A DNA stretch of 64,000 bases. Source: Flammeovirga agarivorans. GTDB taxonomy: Bacteria > Bacteroidota > Bacteroidia > Cytophagales > Flammeovirgaceae. Below the pieces are notes generated by a model that made no database searches, had not been told where the DNA came from, and worked only from the letters and a program-made list of their open reading frames with translations. The DNA lies in the NCBI RefSeq assembly GCF_012641475.1, contig NZ_JABAIL010000001.1, positions 372,001 through 436,000 on the forward strand, read 5' to 3'. This document shows, one piece after another, positions 1 through 9,306 of the stretch (within the stretch, counting starts at the first letter, position 1; each line of letters starts with the position of its first letter). The position numbers were made by a program, and so were the translations under genes.

Positions 1-558
1 TATGAAACGATCTTTTTGGATAACTATTGGAACAAGATCTACCACGAGACTTCTGTTAATTACCAATTAAGTAATCGTTTTGATCTAAAAGGAGGGGTAG
101 CTTTTTATTATCACTTTAACCAAGATATAGATAATCGCTTCGAATTAAGGCCTTGGCAAGCTATCGTATATAAGGTAGTAAAGAGGGAACGTATAAATAT
201 TGGTATCCAAACTAAAATTGAACAAAGGTTATCTTGGTTAATGGATAACAAAACATACAATTACGACTTTCGATTAAGAATGAAAGTTGCTGGTAGTGTA
301 AAGTGTTTCAAGAATGACTTGGATTGGTATGTGCCATTTGTTGCAGAATACTTCTATCCTATAAAGGATAATATCCCAGAGGTCTTTCATAATGTAGCAA
401 AAATTGGTGTTGGGATAGGAAAGAAGTTCAATGATAGGTGGAATGGTTCTTTTATGGCAAATTGGCAATATTCAAGATCAGGTCCACAAGATCAATATAA
501 GGTATCAGACTTTGCCTATCAGTTTCAAGTGACAAGGTTGATTGATAAACGAAAGTAA
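1..558 (+). CDS. DUF2490-family outer-membrane protein, 3' part (cut by window start)
   Basis: The frame is open from base 1, so the gene begins upstream and only its last 185 residues are visible. The product is rich in aromatic residues alternating with polar ones, as in outer-membrane beta-barrels. It carries the blocks I associate with DUF2490 proteins: a FELRPWQ segment near visible residue 50, a later IEQRLSW block, and a WQYSRSG stretch near the end. DUF2490 proteins are predicted outer-membrane barrels of unknown function in Bacteroidota. A TTG at base 16 could be mistaken for the start, but coding sequence continues before it. The family call rests on these motifs only. Confidence 0.65.
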   Translation, partial: YETIFLDNYWNKIYHETSVNYQLSNRFDLKGGVAFYYHFNQDIDNRFELRPWQAIVYKVVKRERINIGIQTKIEQRLSWLMDNKTYNYDFRLRMKVAGSVKCFKNDLDWYVPFVAEYFYPIKDNIPEVFHNVAKIGVGIGKKFNDRWNGSFMANWQYSRSGPQDQYKVSDFAYQFQVTRLIDKRK

Positions 559-695
559 TCGATCTCTGATGATAGTTTAAATATTTCACAATAAAGAGGT
601 GGAAAACAGGATGCTTGTGTTTAATATTTCATCATTTTTTCTCAACTTGTGAAAAGTTATCGTTTTAATCTCATTTTAAAAACAGCAAACGATTC

Positions 696-2921
696 ATGGA
701 AGAATATTCATTACCTGAACTAGTTTCTCGCTATATCAACACAACCAATTGCAATGTATTCTTAACAGGAAAAGCAGGAACAGGTAAAACTACCTTACTA
801 AAATCAATTAGAGAAAATACACATAAAAATGTTCTTGTGGCTGCCCCAACAGGTATTGCTGCAATTAATGCTGGAGGGGTAACCGTACATTCCTTGTTTC
901 AATTACCATTTGGTGCATATATACCGGATGAGAATTTTGAATTCAATGACAATGTTACCACTGTAGCACATATTAATACCCCAAAATCGATCTTTAAGGG
1001 TTTTAAAATGACTTCAAAGAAAAGGGCTTTGCTGAAGTCTATGGAGTTATTGGTGATTGATGAGGTAAGTATGCTGAGAGCAGATATGTTGGATGCTATC
1101 GATAAAATCTTGCGACATGTCCGTATCCGAAAAGATCTTCCCTTTGGTGGTATTCAAGTATTATTTATTGGAGATATGTTACAGTTGCCTCCGGTAATTA
1201 AGAACGATGAATGGATGTATTTAAGGAATTACTATCAAAATGGTTATTTCTTTAATTCAATAGTATTAAGACAGCATCCACCCATCCATATTGAGCTTCA
1301 GAAAGTATATCGACAATCTGACCCTACTTTTGTTAATATATTGAACCATTTTAGAGAGAATAAAGTAACTTCCAACGATGTGAAAGTGCTCAACTCTCAT
1401 TATGACCCCGACTTTGAACAAACAGAAGGTGATGGGTACATTCATCTTACAACACATAATAAGGTAGCTGACGAGAAAAACCAGAAATGGTTGACTGAAT
1501 TAAAGAGTACCACATTTACCTATTCTGCAGATGTTGAAGGAGAGTTTCCCGAAAGTCAATACCCTAATGCTGAAAATTTGAAGCTAAAGGAAGGGGCACA
1601 GGTTATGTTTATTAAAAACGACTATTCAGGAGAGAACAAGTACTTTAACGGTAAGATTGGAAAGATAACGAAATGTACTTCTAAAGATGTATGGGTAAAG
1701 TTTGATGATGGGACCCCAGAGTTTAAAGTTGAGGATTATGAATGGGAGAACAAGAAGTATGTATTAAATAAGGAAACCAATGAAGTTGAAGAACAATTAA
1801 TTGGTAGGTTTATACAATACCCACTGAAATTAGCTTGGGCCATTACTGTACATAAGAGTCAAGGTTTAACATTCGATAAAGCTATTGTGGATGTAAATAG
1901 AGCATTTGCATCAGGACAAGTGTATGTGGCTTTATCAAGATTAACTTCTTTGGATGGGTTGGTATTATCTTCTCCAATTAATGAAAGAGGTATTCCAATA
2001 GATCAATCGCTAAGTCATTTTACACAATCCAGTCAGTCTATTGAAGAATTGACTCCTCACTTAAAACTGGAAGCGCATCGATTTATCTATGATACTTTGC
2101 AATCAGCCTTTAATCTTAGCTTTTTGATTGAGCATTTAGAAGAACACTTGTCTACCTATGATAAGTTGGAGAACCTTTCTTCCAAGCAGACTTATAAACC
2201 TTGGGCAAAGAAACTATTAGAAAAAATTCGTGAATTAAGAAAAGTAGGCGATGGGTTTAGAAGGCAAGTTCATCAAATTATTACTGAAGAGAACGATGGG
2301 TATATAAACTTCTTGCATGAAAGAACACTTAAGGCACAAGGGTATTTTGATAAAGTTTTAAAGGAACATCATAAAAACGTTCAAGCACATTGGGATAAGC
2401 TTAAAACAGCAAGAGGTGTAATGGCTTACAGTAATGAAGTGAAAGAAGTGGCTTCTTATATCTATAATGTTGCTCAGAAAATGATTCGAGCAGAAAGGTT
2501 AGTGAAATCCTATATTGATAAAGCAGATTTAAAGAAAAATGGTATAGGGAAACCTAGTTTTGAGATCTCTGAAAAGAAAGATGAGCCTGTTCAATTAGCT
2601 CCAAAACCTGAGAAAAAAGAAAAAAAGAAGTTCTCTCCTCATGTAGAAACATATATTTTATTTAGGAAGGGAAATGATGAAAAAGCAATTGCAAGGGAAA
2701 TGGGGAAAACCGTTGGGACTGTTGAGACACATCTTGCAAAAAATATTGCACAAGGGAGAATTCAATTAAAAGAATTAGTTCCTTCTAAAACCCAAAGAGT
2801 TATAGAAAACGCGTTGGAAAAAACGAGAAGTAAATCGTTAAAAGCGATCAAAGAAGAAGTGGGAGCAAAGGCATCTTTTGCACAAATAAAGTACGTAATT
2901 GCAGCAATGGAAGTGATGTAA
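696..2921 (+). CDS. PIF1-like DNA helicase with C-terminal HTH_40 domain
   Basis: A superfamily 1 helicase of 741 residues, expected to unwind DNA in the cytoplasm using ATP. Walker A is GKAGTGKT at residues 25-32, followed by APTGIAA (motif Ia) and a Walker B reading VIDEVSM near residue 127. The UvrD/PIF1 C-terminal motif VHKSQG lies near residue 385. Residues about 460-640 are highly charged and probably helical. The last 95 residues (from about 647) resemble the helix-turn-helix HTH_40 domain found at the end of some RecQ-like proteins, with the segment IAREMGKTVGTVETHL. This helicase-HTH_40 combination is a recurring Bacteroidota arrangement. The gene stands alone, with 137 bp before it and 239 bp after. 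Confidence 0.82.
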   Translation: MEEYSLPELVSRYINTTNCNVFLTGKAGTGKTTLLKSIRENTHKNVLVAAPTGIAAINAGGVTVHSLFQLPFGAYIPDENFEFNDNVTTVAHINTPKSIFKGFKMTSKKRALLKSMELLVIDEVSMLRADMLDAIDKILRHVRIRKDLPFGGIQVLFIGDMLQLPPVIKNDEWMYLRNYYQNGYFFNSIVLRQHPPIHIELQKVYRQSDPTFVNILNHFRENKVTSNDVKVLNSHYDPDFEQTEGDGYIHLTTHNKVADEKNQKWLTELKSTTFTYSADVEGEFPESQYPNAENLKLKEGAQVMFIKNDYSGENKYFNGKIGKITKCTSKDVWVKFDDGTPEFKVEDYEWENKKYVLNKETNEVEEQLIGRFIQYPLKLAWAITVHKSQGLTFDKAIVDVNRAFASGQVYVALSRLTSLDGLVLSSPINERGIPIDQSLSHFTQSSQSIEELTPHLKLEAHRFIYDTLQSAFNLSFLIEHLEEHLSTYDKLENLSSKQTYKPWAKKLLEKIRELRKVGDGFRRQVHQIITEENDGYINFLHERTLKAQGYFDKVLKEHHKNVQAHWDKLKTARGVMAYSNEVKEVASYIYNVAQKMIRAERLVKSYIDKADLKKNGIGKPSFEISEKKDEPVQLAPKPEKKEKKKFSPHVETYILFRKGNDEKAIAREMGKTVGTVETHLAKNIAQGRIQLKELVPSKTQRVIENALEKTRSKSLKAIKEEVGAKASFAQIKYVIAAMEVM

Positions 2922-3160
2922 TAGCCTTTAATAATGATGTTTTTTATCTTATTAATCAGATAATTAATAGGATCTAAATTAGATTTTGTTGTTCTAATTT
3001 TAGTTCACAAACATTTGATTTTCGATCAATTTTGATAAATAATAGTTAATTGTACACTTTTTAAGGTTGTTTTACAGTTTATTATTAAAATTCTTCGTTA
3101 ATTGAATATATGACTACGAAAGACGGACATTATTATTACAACTAAAACATCATTGACATC

Positions 3161-3373
3161 ATGGATATTTTAATTGCTATCACTCTACTGTTTCTTTTAT
3201 GGAAACTAAGAAGAGTTATTTACAAGACAATGGCTTATTTGATGTATACACCTTATTACATTGTGACGAAAATTCATCAAAAAATTATGATGATGATGTA
3301 CAAATTGGAACATCAAAAAGAGAATTTAAAAGATAGTCTGGCTGTGAGAAAACATGCATTCCACAAGGAATAA
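3161..3373 (+). CDS. small single-pass membrane protein, unknown function
   Basis: A 70-residue product with one hydrophobic segment (about residues 3-15) followed by a strongly basic tail containing a run of methionines and a lysine/glutamate-rich end. The short hydrophobic start and positive charges just after it suggest an inner-membrane protein with its tail in the cytoplasm. No family is recognised. A good terminator follows 18 bp after the stop, which supports it as a real transcription unit despite its size. Confidence 0.55.
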   Translation: MDILIAITLLFLLWKLRRVIYKTMAYLMYTPYYIVTKIHQKIMMMMYKLEHQKENLKDSLAVRKHAFHKE

Positions 3374-3390
3374 GAGCAACAACAGAAAGG

Positions 3391-3427
3391 AATCTCGGTG
3401 TGATAAAACATCGGGATTTTTTTTGTT
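3391..3427 (+). terminator. Rho-independent terminator after the small membrane protein
   Basis: A 10-bp stem (3391-3400 with 3409-3418, two G-U pairs) encloses an 8-base loop and runs into eight T residues. Confidence 0.8.
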
Positions 3428-3519
3428 TTATACTTTTATATAGGCTCGATAAATTCCTAAAAGTCAATAAAAAAATTACAACTTCTTCTTACTTACTTCT
3501 TACTTCTTACTCTTTTTTT

Positions 3520-3527
3520 TACCTTTG
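3520..3527 (+). promoter_or_regulatory. -7 promoter element for fabV
   Basis: TACCTTTG matches the Bacteroidota sigma-A -7 consensus TAnnTTTG. It lies 79 bp before the fabV ATG. I see no clear TTTG about 18-20 bp upstream, so only the -7 half is supported. Confidence 0.45.
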
Positions 3528-3605
3528 TCCGTCTTAAAAGACATAACCATTTATTTAAAACGTCTTGGTGAACAAACAACAACGAGACATAAATAAGTAT
3601 TAGAG

Positions 3606-4793
3606 ATGATTATCGAACCTAAAACTAGAGGTTTTATCTGCTTGACAGCACACCCAACAGGATGTGAGCAAAATGTGATCAATCAGATTGAATATGTAAA
3701 ATCTAAAGGAGCAATTGATGGTGCTAAGAAAGTATTAGTAATCGGCGCTTCTACAGGTTTTGGCTTAGCATCAAGAATTACAAGTGCATTCGGATGTGGA
3801 GCATCTACTATTGGTGTATTTTTAGAAAAAGCACCTTCAGCAGGTCGTCCAGCTTCTCCAGGTTGGTACAACAGTGCAGCGTTTGAAAAGCATGCTCATG
3901 AAGCAGGTTTATATGCTAAATCTATCAATGGTGACGCTTTCTCTAATGAGATCAAGCAACAAACTATTGATATGATCAAAGAAGATTTAGGTCAAGTTGA
4001 CTTAGTAATCTACTCTTTAGCATCTCCAGTAAGAACTAATCCTAACACAGGAAAAAGACATAAATCAGTATTGAAGCCAATCGGTGATGTTTTCTCAAAC
4101 AAAACTGTAGACTTCCATACAGGTAACGTTTCTGAAGTATCAATCCAACCAGCAACAGAAGATGATATCGCTAATACTGTTGAAGTAATGGGTGGTGAAG
4201 ATTGGGAAATGTGGATCGATGCAATGAGAGAAGCAGGTGTTTTAGCAGAAGGAGCTGAAACTTATGCTTACTCTTATATCGGACCAAAATTAACTGAGCC
4301 AGTATACAGAAAAGGTACTATCGGTGCTGCAAAAGATCACTTAGAAGCAACAGCTCATAAGATCACTGAGAAGTTAGCAGATATGGGTGGTAAAGCAGTT
4401 GTTTCTGTAAACAAGGCCTTAGTGACTCAAGCGTCATCAGCTATTCCTGTAATTCCATTGTACATTTCTTTATTGTACAAAATCATGAAAGCGGATGGTA
4501 TTCATGAAGGTTGTATCGAGCAAATCCAACGTTTATATGCAGACAGAATCTATTCAGGCGATATGAAATTGGACGAGAAAGGTAGAATCAGAATTGACGA
4601 TTGGGAAATGCGTGACGATGTTCAAGCGAAAGTTGATGAGCTTTGGGCAATCGCTACAACTGAAAACTTATCAGAAATTGGTGATTTGAAAGGTTACTCT
4701 GATGACTTCTTCAACTTATTCGGTTTCAAAGTGGATGGTGTTGATTATGATGCAGACGTTAATGAAGTAGTTGAAATTCCTTCGTTAGCATAA
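3606..4793 (+). CDS. fabV: enoyl-[acyl-carrier-protein] reductase FabV (trans-2-enoyl-CoA reductase family)
   Basis: FabV catalyses the last, NADH-dependent step of each fatty-acid elongation cycle, reducing trans-2-enoyl-ACP in the cytoplasm; close relatives reduce enoyl-CoA. The 395-residue length is typical. The N-terminus shows the family's GFICLTAHPTGCE block and the nucleotide-binding VIGASTGFGLASR segment near residue 46. The FabV-type active site Y-X8-K is present at Y234 and K243, within VYRKGTIGAAK, unlike the shorter spacing of FabI. The gene is monocistronic, with a -7 element upstream and a terminator directly downstream. Codon use looks optimised, in keeping with high expression. 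Confidence 0.95.
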   Translation: MIIEPKTRGFICLTAHPTGCEQNVINQIEYVKSKGAIDGAKKVLVIGASTGFGLASRITSAFGCGASTIGVFLEKAPSAGRPASPGWYNSAAFEKHAHEAGLYAKSINGDAFSNEIKQQTIDMIKEDLGQVDLVIYSLASPVRTNPNTGKRHKSVLKPIGDVFSNKTVDFHTGNVSEVSIQPATEDDIANTVEVMGGEDWEMWIDAMREAGVLAEGAETYAYSYIGPKLTEPVYRKGTIGAAKDHLEATAHKITEKLADMGGKAVVSVNKALVTQASSAIPVIPLYISLLYKIMKADGIHEGCIEQIQRLYADRIYSGDMKLDEKGRIRIDDWEMRDDVQAKVDELWAIATTENLSEIGDLKGYSDDFFNLFGFKVDGVDYDADVNEVVEIPSLA

Positions 4794-4817
4794 AACATAT
4801 ATTCTTTTAAAGAATAC

Positions 4818-4854
4818 AAGCCAACTCGAATAACATCGGGTTGGCTTTTTTTAT
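4818..4854 (+). terminator. Rho-independent terminator after fabV
   Basis: An 11-bp stem (4818-4828 with 4837-4847, one G-U pair) is followed by eight T residues, 24 bp past the fabV stop. It also lies between the convergent fabV and hemerythrin-like genes. Confidence 0.85.
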
Positions 4855-4867
4855 TTTATAGCTTGAT

Positions 4868-5329
4868 TTAATTCTCCCAGAATTCAGGTTCAAAGGCATG
4901 TCCTTCTATTTCTGTTACTTCTACATTGAGGTCATTTCCAATGCCGAACAATTCCTTGTCAGATAGATTTTCTTCTAGCCAAGGAAATAGGATCCGCTCC
5001 TCAAATCGAATGTGATTATTGATGATCTGACTGAGAGCTAACCCTTGTTCTATAACATCAGAAGGCGTAATATTAATGTTCGTGATAATGTTACTAATGA
5101 TATTATGATCGTTTAAAAATCTACGTTTGATCTTCTCATCATTAATTAAATAGGCTAGCGTATTTTCTTCTTCTGTAAAATGATTTCGAAGGTGGTTTTC
5201 ATAATAATCATTGATGTACCGAACAGCAGTGAGCTGATCTGTATGATTAAGTTTCTTTAGACGATGGCAAAACACAAGTCCATGATGATGCTCATGAGAT
5301 AATGGAATAAGGTTTTCGTTTCTTTTCAT
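4868..5329 (-). CDS. hemerythrin HHE domain protein
   Basis: A 153-residue all-helical protein with the iron-ligand pattern of bacterial hemerythrin-like proteins. An SHEHHHGL block lies at residues 11-18, an HFTEEE segment near residue 50, an H-N pair near residue 74, and an HIRFEERILFP segment near residue 107. The spacing fits the four-helix bundle that binds a di-iron centre. Such proteins can bind oxygen or nitric oxide or store iron, and which applies here cannot be read from the sequence. It is transcribed alone toward the convergent fabV. Confidence 0.82.
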   Translation of the reverse strand: MKRNENLIPLSHEHHHGLVFCHRLKKLNHTDQLTAVRYINDYYENHLRNHFTEEENTLAYLINDEKIKRRFLNDHNIISNIITNINITPSDVIEQGLALSQIINNHIRFEERILFPWLEENLSDKELFGIGNDLNVEVTEIEGHAFEPEFWEN

Positions 5330-5404
5330 ATACTTTATTGGGTAGGGTTTACTATAATTTACCGATTCTAAATCGAAATCTCAAGAAGTTATGATCAATA
5401 ACTT

Positions 5405-7300
5405 TTACAATGCATACCTCAGTCTAAAAGAAAAGATGGCGACTGCATTTTTCTCTTGATTGTATACAGGGTTGATATATACTTGAACATCTGGAGAAAT
5501 ATTGACATGTTCAGTAAGTTGCATATTGTAGTAAAGTTCTATACCTAATTGGCTTTCATCAATTTCAGGATCTACAGGTGCTCCAAGATCTACTCCAATT
5601 CCAATTTGATCATCTTTTACAATATTATAAGAGCAACCGGCCATGACCATATATCGCATGAGTGCTCCATCTCCTTGTGAGTAGGCTAATCTTGAAAATA
5701 GAGTTGTTTTATGAATAGAAGTAGAAGCGGAAAAACAAATCCCCTGACTTTCATTCGAGATCAAATTACCTTCGCTATCAGTTCTTGCATCTTGATACCA
5801 ATACGTAACATGGATATTCTCTCCATTTAGAAATGGAGTATGGGTATTCCAACCTAATTCAACCCAATATAAATATTCTCCTTTGGCAAAAGATTTAAAA
5901 CTATTACTGATAAAGTTGGTTGGTTCTCCATTAGCATCATGGAAACCTCCGGCAACATAAGTGTTTTTAATAAGGTCTTTTGCTAGAAATGCACCACCAA
6001 TTCCTTGGTTGGGAATCGCCATTGCAGGGTTATTAAAAAAAGCTTCACTCAGAAAACATTTGTAAGGGTTCAACAATGGAAAAAGATCAATAAAATCTCC
6101 TGGATCCATGATACCTAAAACAAATCCATATTTATTATTCTTGAAAGATTGCCTCCAATATAAGTTGGTTAATCCCCAACCCATATCTTTAAAACTTGCT
6201 GTACTTAGTGCAGACCCTGATTCATATCCTAAATGTCTTGGAGCAGTAGGTGTTAAGCTATGTCTATTTTCAATCTTAAAGATTAAACCTCCTTGGGTGT
6301 CTTTGGTATTAACAGGTTCCCATGTACCAAAAAAGCGATATATTCCACTTGCCGCATTGGGTGAACCAGATTTTACATATGAAGAATGCTGTCCTAAAAA
6401 CATATAATCCATTCCTATTGCTACATTATACTTTAGTTGAATGTATCTTTTGAAATCATAATAAGTGTCTAAAGGTTTATCCATGGGCTTTACATTTACC
6501 CAAGCATCTTTTTTCATGTCATCATTTAGAAGGTCAGCATCAACAGATTTAGAACCTCCTGTCATTTGTATTCTATCGTAGCCGGATTTTGTATTTTGGA
6601 TATTTATTCTTTTTGACACTTGAACGGTATCAAGAAAGCTTCTCTTGTACATTGTAAACTCAGGATCATCTTTAAGGTCCATTAAATCTAATTCCATTTC
6701 AAGCATTTTATTTTCATTAAATTCTTGACCTACTTGTAGCATTAAATCGCTGCTGTCTGGAATATATATGTATCCATAGTCGGGGATAGTTTCTTTCTGA
6801 ATGGCCCAGTATAAATATTCTCCTTCATCTAAAGTGATATTTTTCATTTCATCTGGAGCAAGGTTAACGGTGTCTTTGCCCAATTGAACCATCATACTGT
6901 CTATTGTTGTATTCCTTATATATATAAAGGCACTATCATGGTTGGCATGTGTCGAATGTATATTCTTGATTATATTTTCAGCCTCCAATAAATTATTAAT
7001 CGTAATGTCTTCGATTAATGCATAGCCTTTCTGATCAGATTCTATATCCCATACCTTAATAAACTTGTCCTTGTGTTCCATATCAAAAACAAGAAGAAAT
7101 TGTGCAGAATCAACAATGGTTAGAACATCAGATTTTACGGAAGGTAATAGATATACTTCTGTACTCTTATTGGTATTGGCATTAAACCATTGAGCATTTG
7201 CTTCAGGTATATTACAACTGAAGTAAATAATAAATAATACCCATAGGGAGATATTATAACGGATAGTTTTTGAAAAATAGTTTTGTATGAGCAGTAACAT
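5405..7300 (-). CDS. OprB-like carbohydrate-selective porin with N-terminal periplasmic extension
   Basis: I place the start at the ATG at 7300 (631 residues); the longest open frame uses a TTG five codons earlier. A hydrophobic signal segment ends at about residue 37 (ANAQ). Residues about 45-105 look like an SH3-type beta domain and 115-190 like a PEGA-type beta domain. From about residue 280 the protein matches the OprB carbohydrate porin pattern, including NPAMAIPNQGIG, GGFHDANGEP and a C-terminus ending in aromatic and hydrophobic alternation (FSFRLRYAL). The role would be passive uptake of a small solute, probably sugar, across the outer membrane; the substrate is unknown. No sugar-use genes flank it. 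Confidence 0.72.
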   Translation of the reverse strand: MLLLIQNYFSKTIRYNISLWVLFIIYFSCNIPEANAQWFNANTNKSTEVYLLPSVKSDVLTIVDSAQFLLVFDMEHKDKFIKVWDIESDQKGYALIEDITINNLLEAENIIKNIHSTHANHDSAFIYIRNTTIDSMMVQLGKDTVNLAPDEMKNITLDEGEYLYWAIQKETIPDYGYIYIPDSSDLMLQVGQEFNENKMLEMELDLMDLKDDPEFTMYKRSFLDTVQVSKRINIQNTKSGYDRIQMTGGSKSVDADLLNDDMKKDAWVNVKPMDKPLDTYYDFKRYIQLKYNVAIGMDYMFLGQHSSYVKSGSPNAASGIYRFFGTWEPVNTKDTQGGLIFKIENRHSLTPTAPRHLGYESGSALSTASFKDMGWGLTNLYWRQSFKNNKYGFVLGIMDPGDFIDLFPLLNPYKCFLSEAFFNNPAMAIPNQGIGGAFLAKDLIKNTYVAGGFHDANGEPTNFISNSFKSFAKGEYLYWVELGWNTHTPFLNGENIHVTYWYQDARTDSEGNLISNESQGICFSASTSIHKTTLFSRLAYSQGDGALMRYMVMAGCSYNIVKDDQIGIGVDLGAPVDPEIDESQLGIELYYNMQLTEHVNISPDVQVYINPVYNQEKNAVAIFSFRLRYAL

Positions 7301-7520
7301 GTTAATCTCTATCAATCATAGTATAATATAGCTGATAATAAGATATTTATTAAAGTAGTCTTCAATAAAAATCGTAGTTAGTCTTTTCTTAAAATCAAGT
7401 ATAATATACAAATCACAAATCAGTATTCGGATATCAAAAATAATGATTAATATCAAACAAAATAAATTAATTCTACTTTGTTAACTGTATTTGATCTGGA
7501 GAGAGAAGGTAGGTGTTTTT

Positions 7521-8015
7521 TTACGGAAGTATTTTTTCATAACAGTTAAACACACCTTTTCTAAAGGTTACTTCACCAAGTTTTTGATATCCTATTTTCT
7601 CATACATCCTATTAGAAATGGGGTTTCCGATAAAGGCATCGAATCGGAGTGAAGTGAGTCCATTTTTAGTAGCAAGTTGTTCACCATAAGCTGTGATTTT
7701 CTTGGCTATTCCTTTCCCTTGGAATTTGGGGTCAACAGATAAGCGGTGCATGACTAAAAACTTATTAGTAGTGTTTAACCACTGGATATCATTGTACTCG
7801 ATATCAAACTCTTGATTAAAAATGACGTAACCTGCTAATTCATTATCTTCAAAGTAACCATAGGCGTTACTACTTTCCAGATCAGAAAGAATATCTTTTT
7901 CTGTTGGATATTGCTCATCCCATTGATCAATACCCATGCTTCTCATTTTAGAAATAACATTCTGAATTAATTCCATAACAGCATTAAGGTGTTGGGAAGA
8001 TAAGTTTTGTATCAC
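7521..8015 (-). CDS. GNAT family N-acetyltransferase
   Basis: A 164-residue protein with the GNAT fold. The acetyl-CoA binding motif is VDPKFQGKGIAKKI (R/Q-x-x-G-x-G/A type), followed by the RFDAFIGNPISNRMYEKIGY block that forms the end of the fold. The start is GTG at 8015: the next upstream in-frame codons contain a stop, and a later ATG would cut off the first strand of the fold. The substrate is unknown. It follows the M23 peptidase gene on the same strand by about 40 bp, so the two may be co-transcribed. Confidence 0.82.
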   Translation of the reverse strand: MIQNLSSQHLNAVMELIQNVISKMRSMGIDQWDEQYPTEKDILSDLESSNAYGYFEDNELAGYVIFNQEFDIEYNDIQWLNTTNKFLVMHRLSVDPKFQGKGIAKKITAYGEQLATKNGLTSLRFDAFIGNPISNRMYEKIGYQKLGEVTFRKGVFNCYEKILP

Positions 8016-8055
8016 TGCTTTTTAGGTTTAATTTGAATAGTAGTAGGTATTGATA

Positions 8056-9306
8056 TTATTTGCTCATAATAAGATCCACTTTATCTAATTCTAATTTCAA
8101 TGGCATAATTTGCTCTTGATAAGAAGTAATAAGAGAATCAGGCAATGGTTCTGATGATGGTAACTCTTGTTTTCTTGAATCCACTTGTTTACCATTTTTC
8201 CAGAAACGATAACATAAATGAGGGCCTGAAGCAAGACCAGTTTTTCCTACATAACCAATTACGTCACCTTGAGTCACTCGCACACCTCTACGGATACCTT
8301 TCTTGATTTTATTCATATGAAGGTATTGTGTAGTGTACACACTATTATGACGGATTTTTACATAGTTGCCATTGTACTTAGAATAAGTAGCCGCTATAAT
8401 TTCACCATCTCCAACAGCATGAATCGGTGTACCAATTGGGGCGGCATAATCAGTTCCTAAGTGGGCTTTGTATCTTTTCTGAACAGGGTGATAACGACGT
8501 CGAGAAAAAGAAGAAGATATTCTTGAAAAATGTAAGGGTGCTTTTAAAAATTCTTTCCTTAAGCTATTACCAAATTCATCAAAATATTCTTGTTTGCCAT
8601 TGTATTCGTAATCAAAAGCATAATAATCCTTTCCAAGATGTCGAAACATTGCAGCTTCAATATGGTCTATACCTACAACAGAATCTTCCACCACTTTTTC
8701 AAAGAAAATGACTTTAAAACCATCTCCTTTTTGAATATGGAAGAAGTCAATTTGCCATGCGAAGACATCTGACAATAAGTTGACTAGTAAAGGTGACTCG
8801 TTTTGATCTGTTAATGTTTGGTATAAAGACGAGGTAATGTCTCCATGTACTTCCTTCTTCTGAAGTGTAACAGGTTTTTCCCCTTTATAGACTGTACAGC
8901 TGTCCTTAACATTGAAAACAACATAATTAATATCATCTTCCTCATAGATAAAGTAATCTACTCGGTTAGAGTCGGCGCCGAAAAGAAGTGTGTATTTCTG
9001 CCCATATTTTATTCTTCGAACATCAAACACACCTTTTGAGTTGTTGGCAAGTTTATAAATAGTGGAATAATCAATATCATACTTTGTCAAGACATCAGAT
9101 AAATTCTGGTTTCTTCTAATCTTACCTTCTTTAACAACAAGGGTATCGATATTAATATTATAGAGATATTCTGAAGTATCCACTTCTACATAAATGGAGT
9201 CGGTAGTAAGTTGGTCATTTACTTCAGTATTATTATTTGAGGTCTCACAGCTCATCGCACCAAAAGTGATTAAGCCAGCAATGAAACTCTTGATTACATT
9301 CTTCAT
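8056..9306 (-). CDS. M23 family metallopeptidase lipoprotein (OapA/MepM-like architecture)
   Basis: A 416-residue probable lipoprotein: the signal ends in a lipobox AMSC near residue 20. The longest frame begins at a TTG at 9312, but the ATG at 9306 gives a normal signal peptide. The middle resembles the N-terminal region of MepM/OapA-like peptidoglycan hydrolases, and the C-terminus is an M23 domain (about 270-390). Zinc ligands and catalytic residues visible are H282 and D286 (HLGTD), H330 (YLH) and H363 (GPHLC). The position normally held by the second His of HxH is C365. It probably cuts peptide cross-links in the cell wall from the periplasm. Confidence 0.87.
   Translation of the reverse strand: MKNVIKSFIAGLITFGAMSCETSNNNTEVNDQLTTDSIYVEVDTSEYLYNINIDTLVVKEGKIRRNQNLSDVLTKYDIDYSTIYKLANNSKGVFDVRRIKYGQKYTLLFGADSNRVDYFIYEEDDINYVVFNVKDSCTVYKGEKPVTLQKKEVHGDITSSLYQTLTDQNESPLLVNLLSDVFAWQIDFFHIQKGDGFKVIFFEKVVEDSVVGIDHIEAAMFRHLGKDYYAFDYEYNGKQEYFDEFGNSLRKEFLKAPLHFSRISSSFSRRRYHPVQKRYKAHLGTDYAAPIGTPIHAVGDGEIIAATYSKYNGNYVKIRHNSVYTTQYLHMNKIKKGIRRGVRVTQGDVIGYVGKTGLASGPHLCYRFWKNGKQVDSRKQELPSSEPLPDSLITSYQEQIMPLKLELDKVDLIMSK

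Noticed and set aside
6108-6407. A 99-residue plus-strand open frame opposite the porin gene
   Set aside because: It lies wholly antisense to the porin and shows no recognised pattern or promoter.
8269-9039. Plus-strand open frames opposite the M23 peptidase gene
   Set aside because: All are short and overlap a clearly coding minus-strand gene with catalytic motifs.
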